Shown here one piece after another: positions 46,883 through 56,625 of a DNA stretch of 64,000 bases (its first letter is position 1; each line of letters starts with the position of its first letter). The position numbers were made by a program, and so were the translations under genes. The notes beneath the pieces were generated by a model, which saw only the letters and a program-made list of their open reading frames with translations, searched no databases and had not been told where the DNA came from. The DNA is from Pseudomonas parafulva (GTDB lineage Bacteria; Pseudomonadota; Gammaproteobacteria; Pseudomonadales; Pseudomonadaceae). The DNA lies in the NCBI RefSeq assembly GCF_000800255.1, contig NZ_CP009747.1:4340001-4404000 (forward strand), written 5' to 3'.

Positions 46883-47866
46883 ATGAATAACGAATTTGCA
46901 TTTTCGATTAATACGCTTCGTTTCGACGAACACTATCAACCGTCGCAGACTACCCGCATCACCACCAACTTCGCCAACTTGGCCAGGGGGGAGAGCCGCC
47001 AGGAAAACCTGCGTAATACATTGAAGATGATCGACAATCGTTTCAATGCGCTGGCTCATTGGGACAACCCTAAAGGCGATCGTTACACCGTCGAGCTCGA
47101 GATCGTTTCCGTGGAAATGGCGGTCGATGACGCGCAGGCTGCGGCGGCACTGCCTTTGATCGAGCTGTTGAAGACCACCGTGGTGGATCGAAAAACCAAC
47201 GAACGCCACGATGGCATGGTCGGAAACAATTTCTCGTCCTATGTCCGGGACTACGACTTCAGCGTCGTATTGCCAGGACACAATAATAATCAGCCTCGCT
47301 TCACTATTCCGGCAGATTTCGGCGTGCTGCATGGACAATTATTCAAAGCTTTCGTCAGTTCGCCTATTTATAAAGAGCACTTCAAGAAGGCGCCCGTCAT
47401 CTGCCTGAGTGTGTCCAGCAGCCGAACGTACCAGCGCACGGAAAATCATCATCCTGTACTGGGTGTCGAGTACCTTCAAGATGAGTACTCGCTGACCGAT
47501 GACTATTTCGCCAAGATGGGCCTGAAGGTTCGCTATTTCATGCCGCCCAATAGTGTCGCGCCGTTGGCATTCTATTTTTCCGGTGATCTGCTCGGTGATT
47601 ACACGGCACTCGAATTGATCAGCACCATCAGCACCATGGACACGTTCCAGAAGATCTACCGGCCTGAAATCTACAACGCCAACTCTGCGGCGGGAAAAGC
47701 CTATCAGCCGAGTTTGCAGCACCAGGACTATTCACTGACGCGGATCGTCTACGACCGAGAAGAGCGCAGCCGCTTGGCGGTGGAGCAGGGGCATTTCGTT
47801 GAAAAGCACTTCATCAAGCCCTACCGCGCCGTGCTCGAGCGGTGGTCTGCTCGCTACGCACGTTGA
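46883..47866 (+). CDS. mesX: DUF1852 protein MesX, partner of methionine synthase MesD
   Basis: A 327-residue protein of the DUF1852 family (FSINTLRFDEHYQPSQTTRI near the N-terminus). DUF1852 has been named MesX: it is required, with oxygen, for the short folate-independent methionine synthase MesD. The methyl donor is not settled. The mesD gene follows after 26 bp, the usual arrangement. No metal or nucleotide motif is obvious by eye. Confidence 0.88.
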   Translation: MNNEFAFSINTLRFDEHYQPSQTTRITTNFANLARGESRQENLRNTLKMIDNRFNALAHWDNPKGDRYTVELEIVSVEMAVDDAQAAAALPLIELLKTTVVDRKTNERHDGMVGNNFSSYVRDYDFSVVLPGHNNNQPRFTIPADFGVLHGQLFKAFVSSPIYKEHFKKAPVICLSVSSSRTYQRTENHHPVLGVEYLQDEYSLTDDYFAKMGLKVRYFMPPNSVAPLAFYFSGDLLGDYTALELISTISTMDTFQKIYRPEIYNANSAAGKAYQPSLQHQDYSLTRIVYDREERSRLAVEQGHFVEKHFIKPYRAVLERWSARYAR

Positions 47867-47892
47867 TCAATCTCAAGGACAAGGTTTTTACC

Positions 47893-48927
47893 ATGAACAA
47901 GCTGTTGCCTACTTCGACTGCTGGCAGTCTGCCCAAGCCGTCTTGGCTCGCACAACCCGAGACACTGTGGTCGCCCTGGAAACTGGAGGGCGAGGCGCTG
48001 ACCGAGGGCAAGCAGGACGCCTTGCGTGTGGCATTGCACGAGCAACAACGCGCCGGCATCGACATCGTCAGCGACGGCGAGCAGACGCGCCAGCACTTCG
48101 TCACGACCTTCATCGAGCACCTCAGTGGCGTCGATTTCGAAAAGCGTGAGACGGTGAGGATTCGCGATCGCTATGACGCCAGCGTGCCGACCGTGGTGGG
48201 CGCCGTGGCCCGGCAAAAGCCGGTGTTCGTCGAAGACGCCAAGTTCTTGCGTCAGCAAACCCGGCAACCGATCAAATGGGCGCTGCCGGGTCCGATGACG
48301 ATGATCGACACGCTCTACGACGCGCACTACAAAAGCCGCGAAAAACTGGCTTGGGAATTCGCCAAGATCCTCAACGAGGAGGCCCGAGAACTCGAAGCGG
48401 CCGGTGTGGATATCATTCAGTTCGACGAGCCCGCCTTCAATGTCTTCTTCGACGAGGTGAACGAATGGGGCGTCGCCACGTTGGAACGTGCCATCGAAGG
48501 CCTCAAGTGCGAAACGGCCGTGCACATCTGCTATGGCTACGGCATCAAGGCCAACACGGATTGGAAAAAGACCCTGGGCTCGGAATGGCGGCAGTATGAA
48601 GAGGCCTTCCCCAAGCTGCAGAAGTCCAGCATCGATATCGTCTCGCTGGAGTGCCACAACTCACACGTGCCGATGGAGCTGATCGAGCTCATCCGTGGCA
48701 AGAAGGTCATGGTCGGTGCCATCGACGTCGCCAATCATGCGATCGAAACGCCCGAAGCGGTGGCCGATACCCTGCGCAAGGCACTGCAGTTCGTGGATGC
48801 TGACAAGCTCTACCCGTGCACCAACTGCGGCATGGCGCCTTTGCCACGGCGCGTGGCCAGCGGCAAGCTGCAGGCGTTGACGGCCGGTGCTGAAATCGTT
48901 CGCCAAGAGCTCATGAACGTGCGCTGA
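47893..48927 (+). CDS. mesD: Core (short) methionine synthase MesD
   Basis: A 344-residue protein corresponding to the C-terminal catalytic half of MetE. TAGSLPKP near the start and IVSDGEQTR fit the homocysteine-binding barrel. Candidate zinc ligands are the His and Cys in VHICYGYG and the Cys in YPCTNCGM. It lacks the N-terminal folate-binding half of MetE, so it does not use polyglutamyl methyltetrahydrofolate. It is paired with mesX and followed by a terminator. Confidence 0.88.
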   Translation: MNKLLPTSTAGSLPKPSWLAQPETLWSPWKLEGEALTEGKQDALRVALHEQQRAGIDIVSDGEQTRQHFVTTFIEHLSGVDFEKRETVRIRDRYDASVPTVVGAVARQKPVFVEDAKFLRQQTRQPIKWALPGPMTMIDTLYDAHYKSREKLAWEFAKILNEEARELEAAGVDIIQFDEPAFNVFFDEVNEWGVATLERAIEGLKCETAVHICYGYGIKANTDWKKTLGSEWRQYEEAFPKLQKSSIDIVSLECHNSHVPMELIELIRGKKVMVGAIDVANHAIETPEAVADTLRKALQFVDADKLYPCTNCGMAPLPRRVASGKLQALTAGAEIVRQELMNVR

Positions 48928-48937
48928 GCTCACCTGG

Positions 48938-48963
48938 AAGGGGCCGCATCACGGCCCCTTTCT
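48938..48963. terminator. Bidirectional terminator between mesD and permease
   Basis: AAGGGGCCG pairs with CGGCCCCTT around CATCA and is followed by TCTC. It sits in the 39-bp gap between two converging genes. Confidence 0.8.
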
Positions 48964-48966
48964 CGG

Positions 48967-50343
48967 TTATTCGCGGACCATCCCGCGCACCTCTTCGCCC
49001 CGCCGCCTGCGCACCAGGAAGTACGCCGCCACGATCACCACCAAGGTGACCAGCACCAGCCACGACTGCAAGCGCGTGGCCGGCTCCAGTGCCTGGGTCG
49101 TCAGCACCGCGACCAGCGCCAGGAAGGCCACGGCGTTGCTCACCGGAAAGCCCCAGGCCCTGAAGTACGACGCATCCACCACCTCGTGGCGGGTCTGCCA
49201 GCGCATTGCCAAGTGGGCGAAGATGATGAAGATCCAGACGAAGATGATGAATGCGCCGGTGCTCCTGGCCAGGGTCAGGAAAAGGTCGCCGCCGCTGAGG
49301 AAATGCACCGTCAGGATGCTCACGCACACGCTGAAGGCCAGTGCCAGGGCATTGATCGGCACGCCCTTGGCGTTGGTCCGCGCGAACAGTGCCGGGGCGT
49401 GGCCGCGCTGGCTGAGGGAGAACAGCATGCGCGAGTTGGAGAACATGAACGAGTTCATCACCGACATGAACGAGACGAACAGCACCAGCTTCATCGCCAC
49501 CGCCGCGCCTTTGAAGCCGGCGAGGGTGAACAGGGCCACGTAGGGCGAGGCGAGGTTGGCCTTGTCGACCCAGGGCAGGCACAGCACCAGAATCGACACC
49601 GAACCGACATAGAACAGCATCACCCGCACGATCACGCTCTTGATCGCACGGATCACGTTACGCCGAGGGTTCTCCGACTCGCCTGCGGCCACGGCGGCGA
49701 TTTCGCTGCCGCCCAAGGAAAAGATCGCCACGAGCACCCCGGCCATCACCGGCGACAGGCCATTGGGCATGAAGCCGCCGTGCTCGGTGAGATTGACCAG
49801 GCCCGGAGCCGGGATGTTTTCCTGCCAGCCCAGCAGAATCGAGGCGCCGAGCAGCATGAAAATGAGAATGGTGATGACCTTCAGCGCGGCCAGCCAGTAC
49901 TCCACTTCAGCGAATGAGCGTACCGAGTAGGCGTTGCTGGCGATGAGTGTCACCAGCATGATGAAGGCACCGACCCAGATCGGCAGCCAGGGCATGAAGT
50001 CGTTGAGGATTGCGCCCAGCAGGACCGCCTCCAAGGTGATGGTGACCATCGACTTGAGCCAGTACAGCCAGCCGACCGTGAAGCCTGCCCAGTCGCCCAA
50101 GTAGGTATTGGCATAGGTGGAGAAAGAGCCGGCATCGGGATTGCGTGAGGCCATTTCGCCGAGCATGAACATCACCAGGGTGACGATGAGGCCACCGATG
50201 ACGTAGGAGAGGATCGCGGCCGGGCCTGCCAAGGCGATCAGGCTGCCAGAGCCGACGAACAGGCCCGCGCCGATGACGCCGCCCAGCGCGATCATGGTGA
50301 TGTGCCGCTGCTTGAGGCTTTGCTTCAATCCGCTGTCTTGCAT
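48967..50343 (-). CDS. Amino acid permease (APC/AAT family, GabP-like)
   Basis: A 458-residue protein with 12 hydrophobic segments. The N-terminus LKQRHITMIALGGVIGAGLF is the AAT signature; SEIAAVAAGESENPRRN is the conserved loop of the family. The ATG at 50,343 gives the normal N-terminus. The substrate is not predictable; it is divergent from an HcnABC-like dehydrogenase, so it may import the amino acid that complex oxidises. Confidence 0.9.
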   Translation of the reverse strand: MQDSGLKQSLKQRHITMIALGGVIGAGLFVGSGSLIALAGPAAILSYVIGGLIVTLVMFMLGEMASRNPDAGSFSTYANTYLGDWAGFTVGWLYWLKSMVTITLEAVLLGAILNDFMPWLPIWVGAFIMLVTLIASNAYSVRSFAEVEYWLAALKVITILIFMLLGASILLGWQENIPAPGLVNLTEHGGFMPNGLSPVMAGVLVAIFSLGGSEIAAVAAGESENPRRNVIRAIKSVIVRVMLFYVGSVSILVLCLPWVDKANLASPYVALFTLAGFKGAAVAMKLVLFVSFMSVMNSFMFSNSRMLFSLSQRGHAPALFARTNAKGVPINALALAFSVCVSILTVHFLSGGDLFLTLARSTGAFIIFVWIFIIFAHLAMRWQTRHEVVDASYFRAWGFPVSNAVAFLALVAVLTTQALEPATRLQSWLVLVTLVVIVAAYFLVRRRRGEEVRGMVRE

Positions 50344-50722
50344 GTCCAGGTGTCTCTTATTATTGGAAGGAACGGGCACTGGTACAGCGCGCAAGGCGCT
50401 GCGGTCCGCCTGCACAGGGCGGGGCCATCGAGCGGGGCCTGGGTCTGGCGCTGCGCCTGCCAAGGACTTCCCGATCTGTAACCTTGGGCAAAACGACGCC
50501 AGGGCTCAAACGAATTCTGCGCACAACATCCTGCGGTTTTTTCCTGAGGCCCGATGCGAGGGGCTCAAACTGACGGCGTAAAAGGTATACAAAGTGCCAG
50601 TATCCCGCTCGTCGGCGCGCAGCTTCCTAAGAAATTTCCTTCAATTCCTACGGCGCAGATCAATGTGTCGTTCCCTATGAGTGACGTAAGGTCCTGTGCT
50701 TTTCAAAACAAGGACGACGCTC
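50344..50722. other. Divergent promoter region
   Basis: 379 bp between the permease and the dehydrogenase operon. It is G+C-rich near 50,400-50,460 and more A+T-rich at 50,580-50,690. I see no RNA structure or gene that I can support. Confidence 0.35.
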
Positions 50723-51037
50723 ATGCAAGCGATGGAACGGATACTCGACATACAACCCATCACCCAGGCCGACATCACCCTGCAGCTCAACGGTCAGCCG
50801 GTTCAGGCAGCAGCCGGTGAAACCGTGCTCAGCGTGCTCAACGCGGTGGGGCTGCGCCCAGTGGCGCTCAATGACCATGGTCAGCGCAGCGGCGCCTTCT
50901 GCGGCATGGGGGTGTGCCATTGCTGTCTGGTCGCCATTGATGGCCGCGCCAAGCGTCGCGCGTGTCAGACCGTGGTGCGCGAAGGCATGCGCGTCGAGAC
51001 CGAGGTCAATGCCATTGCCGCGCAGGTGCAACCATGA
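50723..51037 (+). CDS. [2Fe-2S] subunit of HcnA-like dehydrogenase
   Basis: A 104-residue ferredoxin-like protein with CGMGVCHCCLV and a following Cys (RRACQ) as cluster ligands. It matches the small subunit of HcnABC and of D-hydroxyproline or opine dehydrogenases. The start may be the ATG at 50,723 or 50,732. It overlaps the next gene by 4 bases. Confidence 0.82.
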   Translation: MQAMERILDIQPITQADITLQLNGQPVQAAAGETVLSVLNAVGLRPVALNDHGQRSGAFCGMGVCHCCLVAIDGRAKRRACQTVVREGMRVETEVNAIAAQVQP

Positions 51038-52428
51038 GCCTGCGTCCGGTGATCGTCGGCGGCGGTTCGGCGGGGATGGCGGCGGCCATCGAACTGGCCG
51101 AGCAGGGTGTGGATTGTCTGCTGTTCGATGAAGCCTCGCGCCCCGGTGGGGTGGTCTATCGCGGTCCGCTGCGGGCCGGTGTCGACCTGGGTTATCTCGG
51201 GGCGCGCTATGGCAAGGCCCTGCAGCGACTGCACGAGCAATTCGCGGCCAACGCCCGGCACATCGACGTGCGCTTGAACAGCCGCGTGGTCGGTGGCGAC
51301 AGCGAGCGGCTAATGGTGCTCGACGCCGACGAGCAACTGCATGAAATCGACTACGCCCAGTTGCTGCTGGCGGCCGGTTGTCACGAGCGCAATGTGCCGT
51401 TCCCTGGCTGGACCCTGCCCGGGGTCATGCTGCTCGGCGGGTTGCAGTTGCAGATCAAGAGCAACGTGGTCAAACCCTTGGGCAGCACCTTGATCGCCGG
51501 CACCGGACCGCTGCTACCGCTGGTGGCCTGTCAGTTGCACGCCGCTGGGGCCAAGGTCGCCGGCGTCTACGAGGCCTGTGCCTTCAATCGCATTGCCAAG
51601 GAAAGTCTGGCGCTGATGAACAAGCCCCAGTTGTTCCTCGACGGCCTGAGCATGCTGGCCTACATGAAACTCAACGGTATCCCCATGCATTACGGCTGGG
51701 GTGTGGTTGGCGCTCGCGGTGACGCTGAACTGAGCGAGGTCAGCGTGGCGCCCTATGGCCAGGACTGGAAACCTGACCTGAGCCGTGTGCAGCGCGAGTC
51801 GGTACAGACCCTCGCCGTGGGCTACGGCTTCATCCCGCGCACCCAACTCAGCCAGCAACTGGGGCTGGCGCACGGCTTCAGCGAAGACGGCTATCTGCGC
51901 GCCGAGTGCAACGTCTGGCAGCAGAGCAGCGAGGCGCACATCCACCTGGCGGGTGACATGGGCGGTATTCGTGGCGGAGAAGCCGCGATGCTGACCGGGC
52001 GTATTGCAGCGGTCTCGATCCTGCAGCAACGCGGTGTGCTGGATGCCGCACAGGCCATCGAGCGGCGTGAGCGCTACCTGGGCAAGCTGGCGGCGATCAA
52101 GCGCTTCCGCTATGGCGTCGAGCGCTACACCCGTAGGGGCGCGGCGCAGATCGAGCTGGCTGCACCGGATACGGTGATCTGCCGCTGCGAGCACGTCACC
52201 CGCAGCGACATCGACCTGGCGCTGGAGCAGGGCGTGCAGGACATGGCCAGCCTGAAGATGCGCACCCGGGTGAGCATGGGCGACTGCCAGGGCCGTATGT
52301 GCGTGGGTTATTGCAGCGATCGCCTGCGCGCCGACACCGGGCGCGCCGACGTGGGGTGGTTGCGGCCACGCTTCCCGGTGGACCCGATTCCGTTTTCCGC
52401 ATTCCTGCACCTGGGCACGGAGGCCTGA
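51034..52428 (+). CDS. FAD/NAD(P)-binding subunit, HcnB-like
   Basis: A 464-residue protein. The N-terminal dinucleotide site is VIVGGGSAGMAAAIEL. A second one follows in the middle. The C-terminal [2Fe-2S] BFD-like region has CRCEHVTRSDI and CQGRMCVGYC. It would pass electrons between the amine-oxidising subunit and the ferredoxin subunit. The size agrees with HcnB. Confidence 0.85.
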   Translation: MSLRPVIVGGGSAGMAAAIELAEQGVDCLLFDEASRPGGVVYRGPLRAGVDLGYLGARYGKALQRLHEQFAANARHIDVRLNSRVVGGDSERLMVLDADEQLHEIDYAQLLLAAGCHERNVPFPGWTLPGVMLLGGLQLQIKSNVVKPLGSTLIAGTGPLLPLVACQLHAAGAKVAGVYEACAFNRIAKESLALMNKPQLFLDGLSMLAYMKLNGIPMHYGWGVVGARGDAELSEVSVAPYGQDWKPDLSRVQRESVQTLAVGYGFIPRTQLSQQLGLAHGFSEDGYLRAECNVWQQSSEAHIHLAGDMGGIRGGEAAMLTGRIAAVSILQQRGVLDAAQAIERRERYLGKLAAIKRFRYGVERYTRRGAAQIELAAPDTVICRCEHVTRSDIDLALEQGVQDMASLKMRTRVSMGDCQGRMCVGYCSDRLRADTGRADVGWLRPRFPVDPIPFSAFLHLGTEA

Positions 52429-52430
52429 AC

Positions 52431-53681
52431 ATGAACAAGACCTATGACATCGTGATTGCCGGTGGCGGCGTGATCGGCGCCTCCTGCGCCTACCAGTTGT
52501 CCAAGCGCAAGGGCCTGAAGATCGCCCTGATCGACAGCAAGCGCCCCGGTAATGCGACCCGCGCCTCGGCGGGCGGGCTGTGGGCCATCGGCGAATCCGT
52601 GGGCCTGGGCTGCGGGGTGATCTTCTTTCGCATGATGTCCTCGCGCAACAAGCGCGAGGCCCACGGCGCGGCGGTGGCGGTGGATTCGAGCACGCCTCAC
52701 ATCCTGCCGCAGTGCTTTTTCGACCTGGCGCTGCAATCGAACGCGCTGTATCCACAGCTGCACCAGGAGTTGATCGAGCGCCACGGCATGGACTTCAAGT
52801 TCGAACGCACGGGCCTTAAGTACATCATTCAGGACGATGAAGACCAGTTGTACGCCGAGCACATCGTGTCGCACATTCCGCACCTGGCCGATCAAGTCCG
52901 CTGGCTGGATCGCGCGGCCCTGCGCGAGCGTGAGCCGGCGGTGAGTCACGCGGCCAGTGGGGCGCTGGAGTTCCTCTGCGATCACCAGGTCAGCCCGTTC
53001 CGGTTGGGTGATGCGTTCCTGGAGGCGGCCCGGCAGAACGGTGTCGACCTGTACCTGAACACCAATGTCACCGGCGTGCTGCATGAGCAGGCGCGGATCA
53101 AGGGCGTGCGCACGGCTGAGGCCGGCGTCTTCCATTGCCATACCCTGCTCAATGCAGCGGGCTCCTGGGCCGGAGAACTGAGCGAGTGGGCCACCGGCAC
53201 CTCGATTCCGGTGAAACCGGTGAAAGGCCAGATCGTCCTGACCGAACGCCTGCCCAAGCTGCTAGATGGTTGCCTGACCACCAGCGACTGCTACATGGCG
53301 CAGAAAGACAACGGTGAGGTGTTGATCGGCAGCACCACCGAGGACAAGGGCTTCGATGTGCGCACTACCTTCCCGGAAATCGCCGGGCTGGTGCAAGGCG
53401 CAGTGCGCTGCGTGCCGGAGCTGGCGCAGGTGAGTCTCAAGCGCACCTGGGCGGGACTGCGCCCGGGGTCGCCAGACGAGCTGCCGATTCTCGGACCCGT
53501 GGAGGATATGCCGGGCTACTTCAATGCCTGTGGACATTTCCGCACCGGCATCCTGACGTCGGCGATCACCGGGGTACTGCTGGACAAGGTCATCAACGAC
53601 GAAGAAACGCCGCTGGATCTGACCCCATTCCTCGCTTCGCGCTTCGGCACGGCTGTGGATAAGAACTGGGCGGTGGTGTAG
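52431..53681 (+). CDS. FAD-dependent amino-acid/glycine oxidase-type subunit, HcnC-like
   Basis: A 416-residue DAO-family protein with YDIVIAGGGVIGASCAYQL at the N-terminus, GLRPGSPDELPILGP and GHFRTGILTSAITG near the C-terminus. It is the catalytic subunit of the three-part complex. Options are hydrogen cyanide synthase (glycine), D-hydroxyproline dehydrogenase, or another amine oxidase. No proline racemase or hydroxyproline pathway gene is adjacent, and the partner gene is a permease, so the substrate stays open. Confidence 0.83.
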   Translation: MNKTYDIVIAGGGVIGASCAYQLSKRKGLKIALIDSKRPGNATRASAGGLWAIGESVGLGCGVIFFRMMSSRNKREAHGAAVAVDSSTPHILPQCFFDLALQSNALYPQLHQELIERHGMDFKFERTGLKYIIQDDEDQLYAEHIVSHIPHLADQVRWLDRAALREREPAVSHAASGALEFLCDHQVSPFRLGDAFLEAARQNGVDLYLNTNVTGVLHEQARIKGVRTAEAGVFHCHTLLNAAGSWAGELSEWATGTSIPVKPVKGQIVLTERLPKLLDGCLTTSDCYMAQKDNGEVLIGSTTEDKGFDVRTTFPEIAGLVQGAVRCVPELAQVSLKRTWAGLRPGSPDELPILGPVEDMPGYFNACGHFRTGILTSAITGVLLDKVINDEETPLDLTPFLASRFGTAVDKNWAVV

Positions 53682-53828
53682 ACCCGACGATTGATCCGCG
53701 ATGGCGCCTGACACCTTCGCGGATCGACCCTTCCCACAGCTGCGCGAGGAAAGTTCCTACGGATGAGCTACCCTGAATCGATGGGGTTCGAATCTGTGTA
53801 CGGCGTCCTAACGTGAAGGGGGTCTTTC

Positions 53829-55013
53829 ATGCTTGCGCAACTTCCGCCAGCCTTGCAGAGCCTGCACTTGCCTCTGCGTCTTAAGCTCTGGGACGGCAAT
53901 GAGTTCGATCTGGGGCCCAGTCCCCAAGTCACCATCCTGGTCAAGGAACCGCAGTTGATCGCTCAGCTCACCCATCCGAGCATGGATGAACTGGGCACTG
54001 CGTTCGTCGAGGGCAAGCTGGAGCTCGAAGGCGACATCGGCGAAGTCATCCGCGTGTGCGACGAGCTCAGCGAGGCCTTGCTCCACGACGAAACCGACGT
54101 CAACCCCGTGCGCACCGCGCACGACAAGGACACCGACGCCGAAGCCATTTCCTACCACTACGACCTGTCCAACGCGTTCTATCAGCTGTGGCTCGACCCG
54201 GACATGGTGTACTCCTGCGCCTACTTCAAGGAACCGGACAACACCCTGGCCCAGGCGCAGCAGGACAAGTTCGACCATCTGTGCCGCAAGCTGCGATTGC
54301 AGGCTGGCGACTACCTGCTGGATGTGGGGTGCGGCTGGGGCGGGCTGGCGCGCTTCGCCGCCCGTGAGTATGGGGCCAAGGTGTTCGGTATCACGCTCAG
54401 CAAGGAGCAGCTCGCCTTGGGACGTCAGCGGGTCGAAGACGAGGGGCTGGCCGACAAGATCGATCTGCAGATCCTCGACTACCGCGATCTGCCCCAGGAT
54501 GGGCGCTTCGACAAGGCGGTGAGTGTCGGCATGTTCGAGCACGTGGGTCATGCCAATCTCGAGCTGTACTGTCAGCGGCTGTTCGGGGCCGTGCGCGAGG
54601 GTGGCCTGGTGATGAACCACGGCATCACGGCCAAGCATGTGGACGGCCGCCCGGTCGGACGCGGGGCAGGGGAGTTCATCGATCGCTACGTTTTCCCCCA
54701 TGGCGAACTGCCCCACATTTCAATGATTACGGCGCGTATCTGCGAAGCGGGACTTGAAGTGGTGGATGTGGAGAGCCTGCGCCTGCACTACGCCAAGACC
54801 CTCAATCACTGGAGCGAGAACCTGGAGAATCAGCTGCACCGCGCGGCAGCGCTGGTGCCGGAGAAGACGCTGCGAATCTGGCGCCTGTACCTGGCCGGAT
54901 GTGCTTACGCCTTCACCAAGGGCTGGATCAACCTGCATCAGATTCTCGCGGTCAAGCCCTATGCGGACGGTCACCATGACCTGCCGTGGACGCGCGAAGA
55001 CCTCTATCGTTGA
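53829..55013 (+). CDS. cfa: Cyclopropane-fatty-acyl-phospholipid synthase
   Basis: A 394-residue SAM-dependent methyltransferase. The SAM site is LLDVGCGWGGLARFA (about 160-174). VSVGMFEHVGHANL and FIDRYVFPHGELPH are family motifs of the active site. It turns cis double bonds in membrane phospholipids into cyclopropane rings, usually on entry to stationary phase. It converges with cls, another phospholipid gene. Confidence 0.93.
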   Translation: MLAQLPPALQSLHLPLRLKLWDGNEFDLGPSPQVTILVKEPQLIAQLTHPSMDELGTAFVEGKLELEGDIGEVIRVCDELSEALLHDETDVNPVRTAHDKDTDAEAISYHYDLSNAFYQLWLDPDMVYSCAYFKEPDNTLAQAQQDKFDHLCRKLRLQAGDYLLDVGCGWGGLARFAAREYGAKVFGITLSKEQLALGRQRVEDEGLADKIDLQILDYRDLPQDGRFDKAVSVGMFEHVGHANLELYCQRLFGAVREGGLVMNHGITAKHVDGRPVGRGAGEFIDRYVFPHGELPHISMITARICEAGLEVVDVESLRLHYAKTLNHWSENLENQLHRAAALVPEKTLRIWRLYLAGCAYAFTKGWINLHQILAVKPYADGHHDLPWTREDLYR

Positions 55014-55020
55014 GCCCAAG

Positions 55021-55045
55021 CGGGCCGCCGCGGCGGGGCGGCCCG
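55021..55045. terminator. G+C-rich hairpin between cfa and cls
   Basis: CGGGCCGCC (55,021-55,029) pairs with GGCGGCCCG (55,037-55,045), in the 43-bp gap between two converging genes. It lacks a T-run. Confidence 0.6.
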
Positions 55046-55056
55046 TCAGGTTCGCG

Positions 55057-56496
55057 TTACAGGATGGGTGAGATCAGTCGGGCGATGCGCATGCCCAATT
55101 GCTGTAGGCGGTGGGTATCGCGGATGTCCTCGGCGGTGACCTCCCGCGACTGCTCGAAATCACGCAGCAGCATGGCCTCCACCTGATCGGCGAATGCACG
55201 GTCGATGGTCAGCAAGGTGATCTCGAAATTCAGCCTGAACGAGCGGTTGTCCATGTTGGCGCTGCCGACGGCGCTGACGTCGTCATCCACCAGAATCACT
55301 TTCTGGTGCACGAAACCGGGTTGATAGCGGAATATCCTCACCCCGGCACGCACTGCCTCGAAGGCGAACAGGCTGGAGGCCGCGTAGACGATGCGATGGT
55401 CTGGTCGGCTGGGAATCAGGATGCGCACATCCACACCGCGCAGTACCGCCAGGCGCAGCGCAGCCACCACGGCTTCGTCGGGCACGAAGTAGGGGCTGGT
55501 GATCCAGATGCGTCGAGTGGCTGACTGAATGGCCTCGACGAAGAACAGTTGGCAGGTCTCCTGTGGGTCGGCGGGTCCGGTGGCGAGTACCTGACACAGC
55601 ACGCCGTCTTCGGGATAGGCATCGGGCAGGATCAGTGGCGGCAATTCACGGGTGGCCCAGTACCAGTCCTCGGCGAACGACTCCTGCAGGCACGCCAGAA
55701 CCGGTCCGCTGACCTGGACATGGGTGTCTCGCCAGGGCGACAGACGCGGGTGTGCACCCACGTACTCGTCGCCGACGTTGTGTCCACCCAGAAATCCGAC
55801 CAACCCATCCACCACCACGATCTTGCGGTGATTGCGGAAGTTGACCTGGAAGCGGTTGAACCAGCCGCGCTTCGAAGAGAAGGCCTGGATCTGTACCCCA
55901 CCTTCTCGCAGTACTTGGCTGTAACGCGAGGGCAGGGCATGGCTGCCCACCTGATCGAACAGCACATAGATCTTCACGCCTTCGGCAGCCTTGCGCAGCA
56001 GCAGTTGTTGCAAGCGCTGGCCGAGGGCGTCGTCGTGGATGATGAAGAACTGCACCAGCACCGTATCGCTGGCCCGTTCGATGGCGGCAAAGATCGCCTC
56101 GAAGGTGGCCGTGCCATTGATCAGCAGTTTCACCTCGTTATTGGCCAGGCACGGCATGCGGCCCAGCTTGGGCATCGCTCGCAACGCCACATAGCTCACC
56201 GACTCGCGCGCGGCCAGGGCTTCTTCGACCCAAGGCCGCCAGTTGAGGTTGGCCATCGCCACGTGCATCTCCTGGTTGGCTTGGCGACGCGCCTGGATAT
56301 AGGCATAGAAGGAGCGCGCGCCAAACACCAGATAGGGGATGAGGGTCAGGTAGGGGATGAACAGCAGCGACATGGCCCAGGCGATGGCACCTTGCGCCGT
56401 GCGCACGGTGAACACCGCATGCAGTGCGGCACCGATGCCGAGCAGGTGGATCAGGCCGAGCAGGTAACCGAAGAAATAAGGGCTGTGGTAGTCCAT
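55057..56496 (-). CDS. cls: Cardiolipin synthase
   Basis: A 479-residue phospholipase-D-type enzyme. Two N-terminal membrane segments ([20 protein letters not shown] and [17 protein letters not shown]) precede two HKD motifs: [16 protein letters not shown] and [16 protein letters not shown]. It joins two phosphatidylglycerol molecules to cardiolipin. I chose the ATG at 56,496; two upstream ATGs give non-conserved extensions. Confidence 0.93.
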   Translation of the reverse strand: MDYHSPYFFGYLLGLIHLLGIGAALHAVFTVRTAQGAIAWAMSLLFIPYLTLIPYLVFGARSFYAYIQARRQANQEMHVAMANLNWRPWVEEALAARESVSYVALRAMPKLGRMPCLANNEVKLLINGTATFEAIFAAIERASDTVLVQFFIIHDDALGQRLQQLLLRKAAEGVKIYVLFDQVGSHALPSRYSQVLREGGVQIQAFSSKRGWFNRFQVNFRNHRKIVVVDGLVGFLGGHNVGDEYVGAHPRLSPWRDTHVQVSGPVLACLQESFAEDWYWATRELPPLILPDAYPEDGVLCQVLATGPADPQETCQLFFVEAIQSATRRIWITSPYFVPDEAVVAALRLAVLRGVDVRILIPSRPDHRIVYAASSLFAFEAVRAGVRIFRYQPGFVHQKVILVDDDVSAVGSANMDNRSFRLNFEITLLTIDRAFADQVEAMLLRDFEQSREVTAEDIRDTHRLQQLGMRIARLISPIL

Positions 56497-56625
56497 ACGC
56501 ATCCTGCATTCCAAGAGCACTGTTGCTAACAGACCATGTTCATCGGTGTAGGTGCAACCCGCAGGGGTAAAACGCGTCTAAGCCTCTGTCCGGCCTGGGG
56601 CCGGTATCTCGAGGAGTACTGATCC

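Noticed and set aside
47854..48657. 267-codon minus-strand frame inside mesX/mesD
   Set aside because: Shadow of a G+C-rich gene with typical codon-position pattern of mesD; no recognisable motif.
51514..52755. 413-codon minus-strand frame inside the HcnB/HcnC-like genes
   Set aside because: Antisense shadow rich in arginine and proline; the + strand genes are clearly real.
53808..54716. 302-codon minus-strand frame inside cfa
   Set aside because: Antisense shadow; cfa motifs are intact on the + strand.
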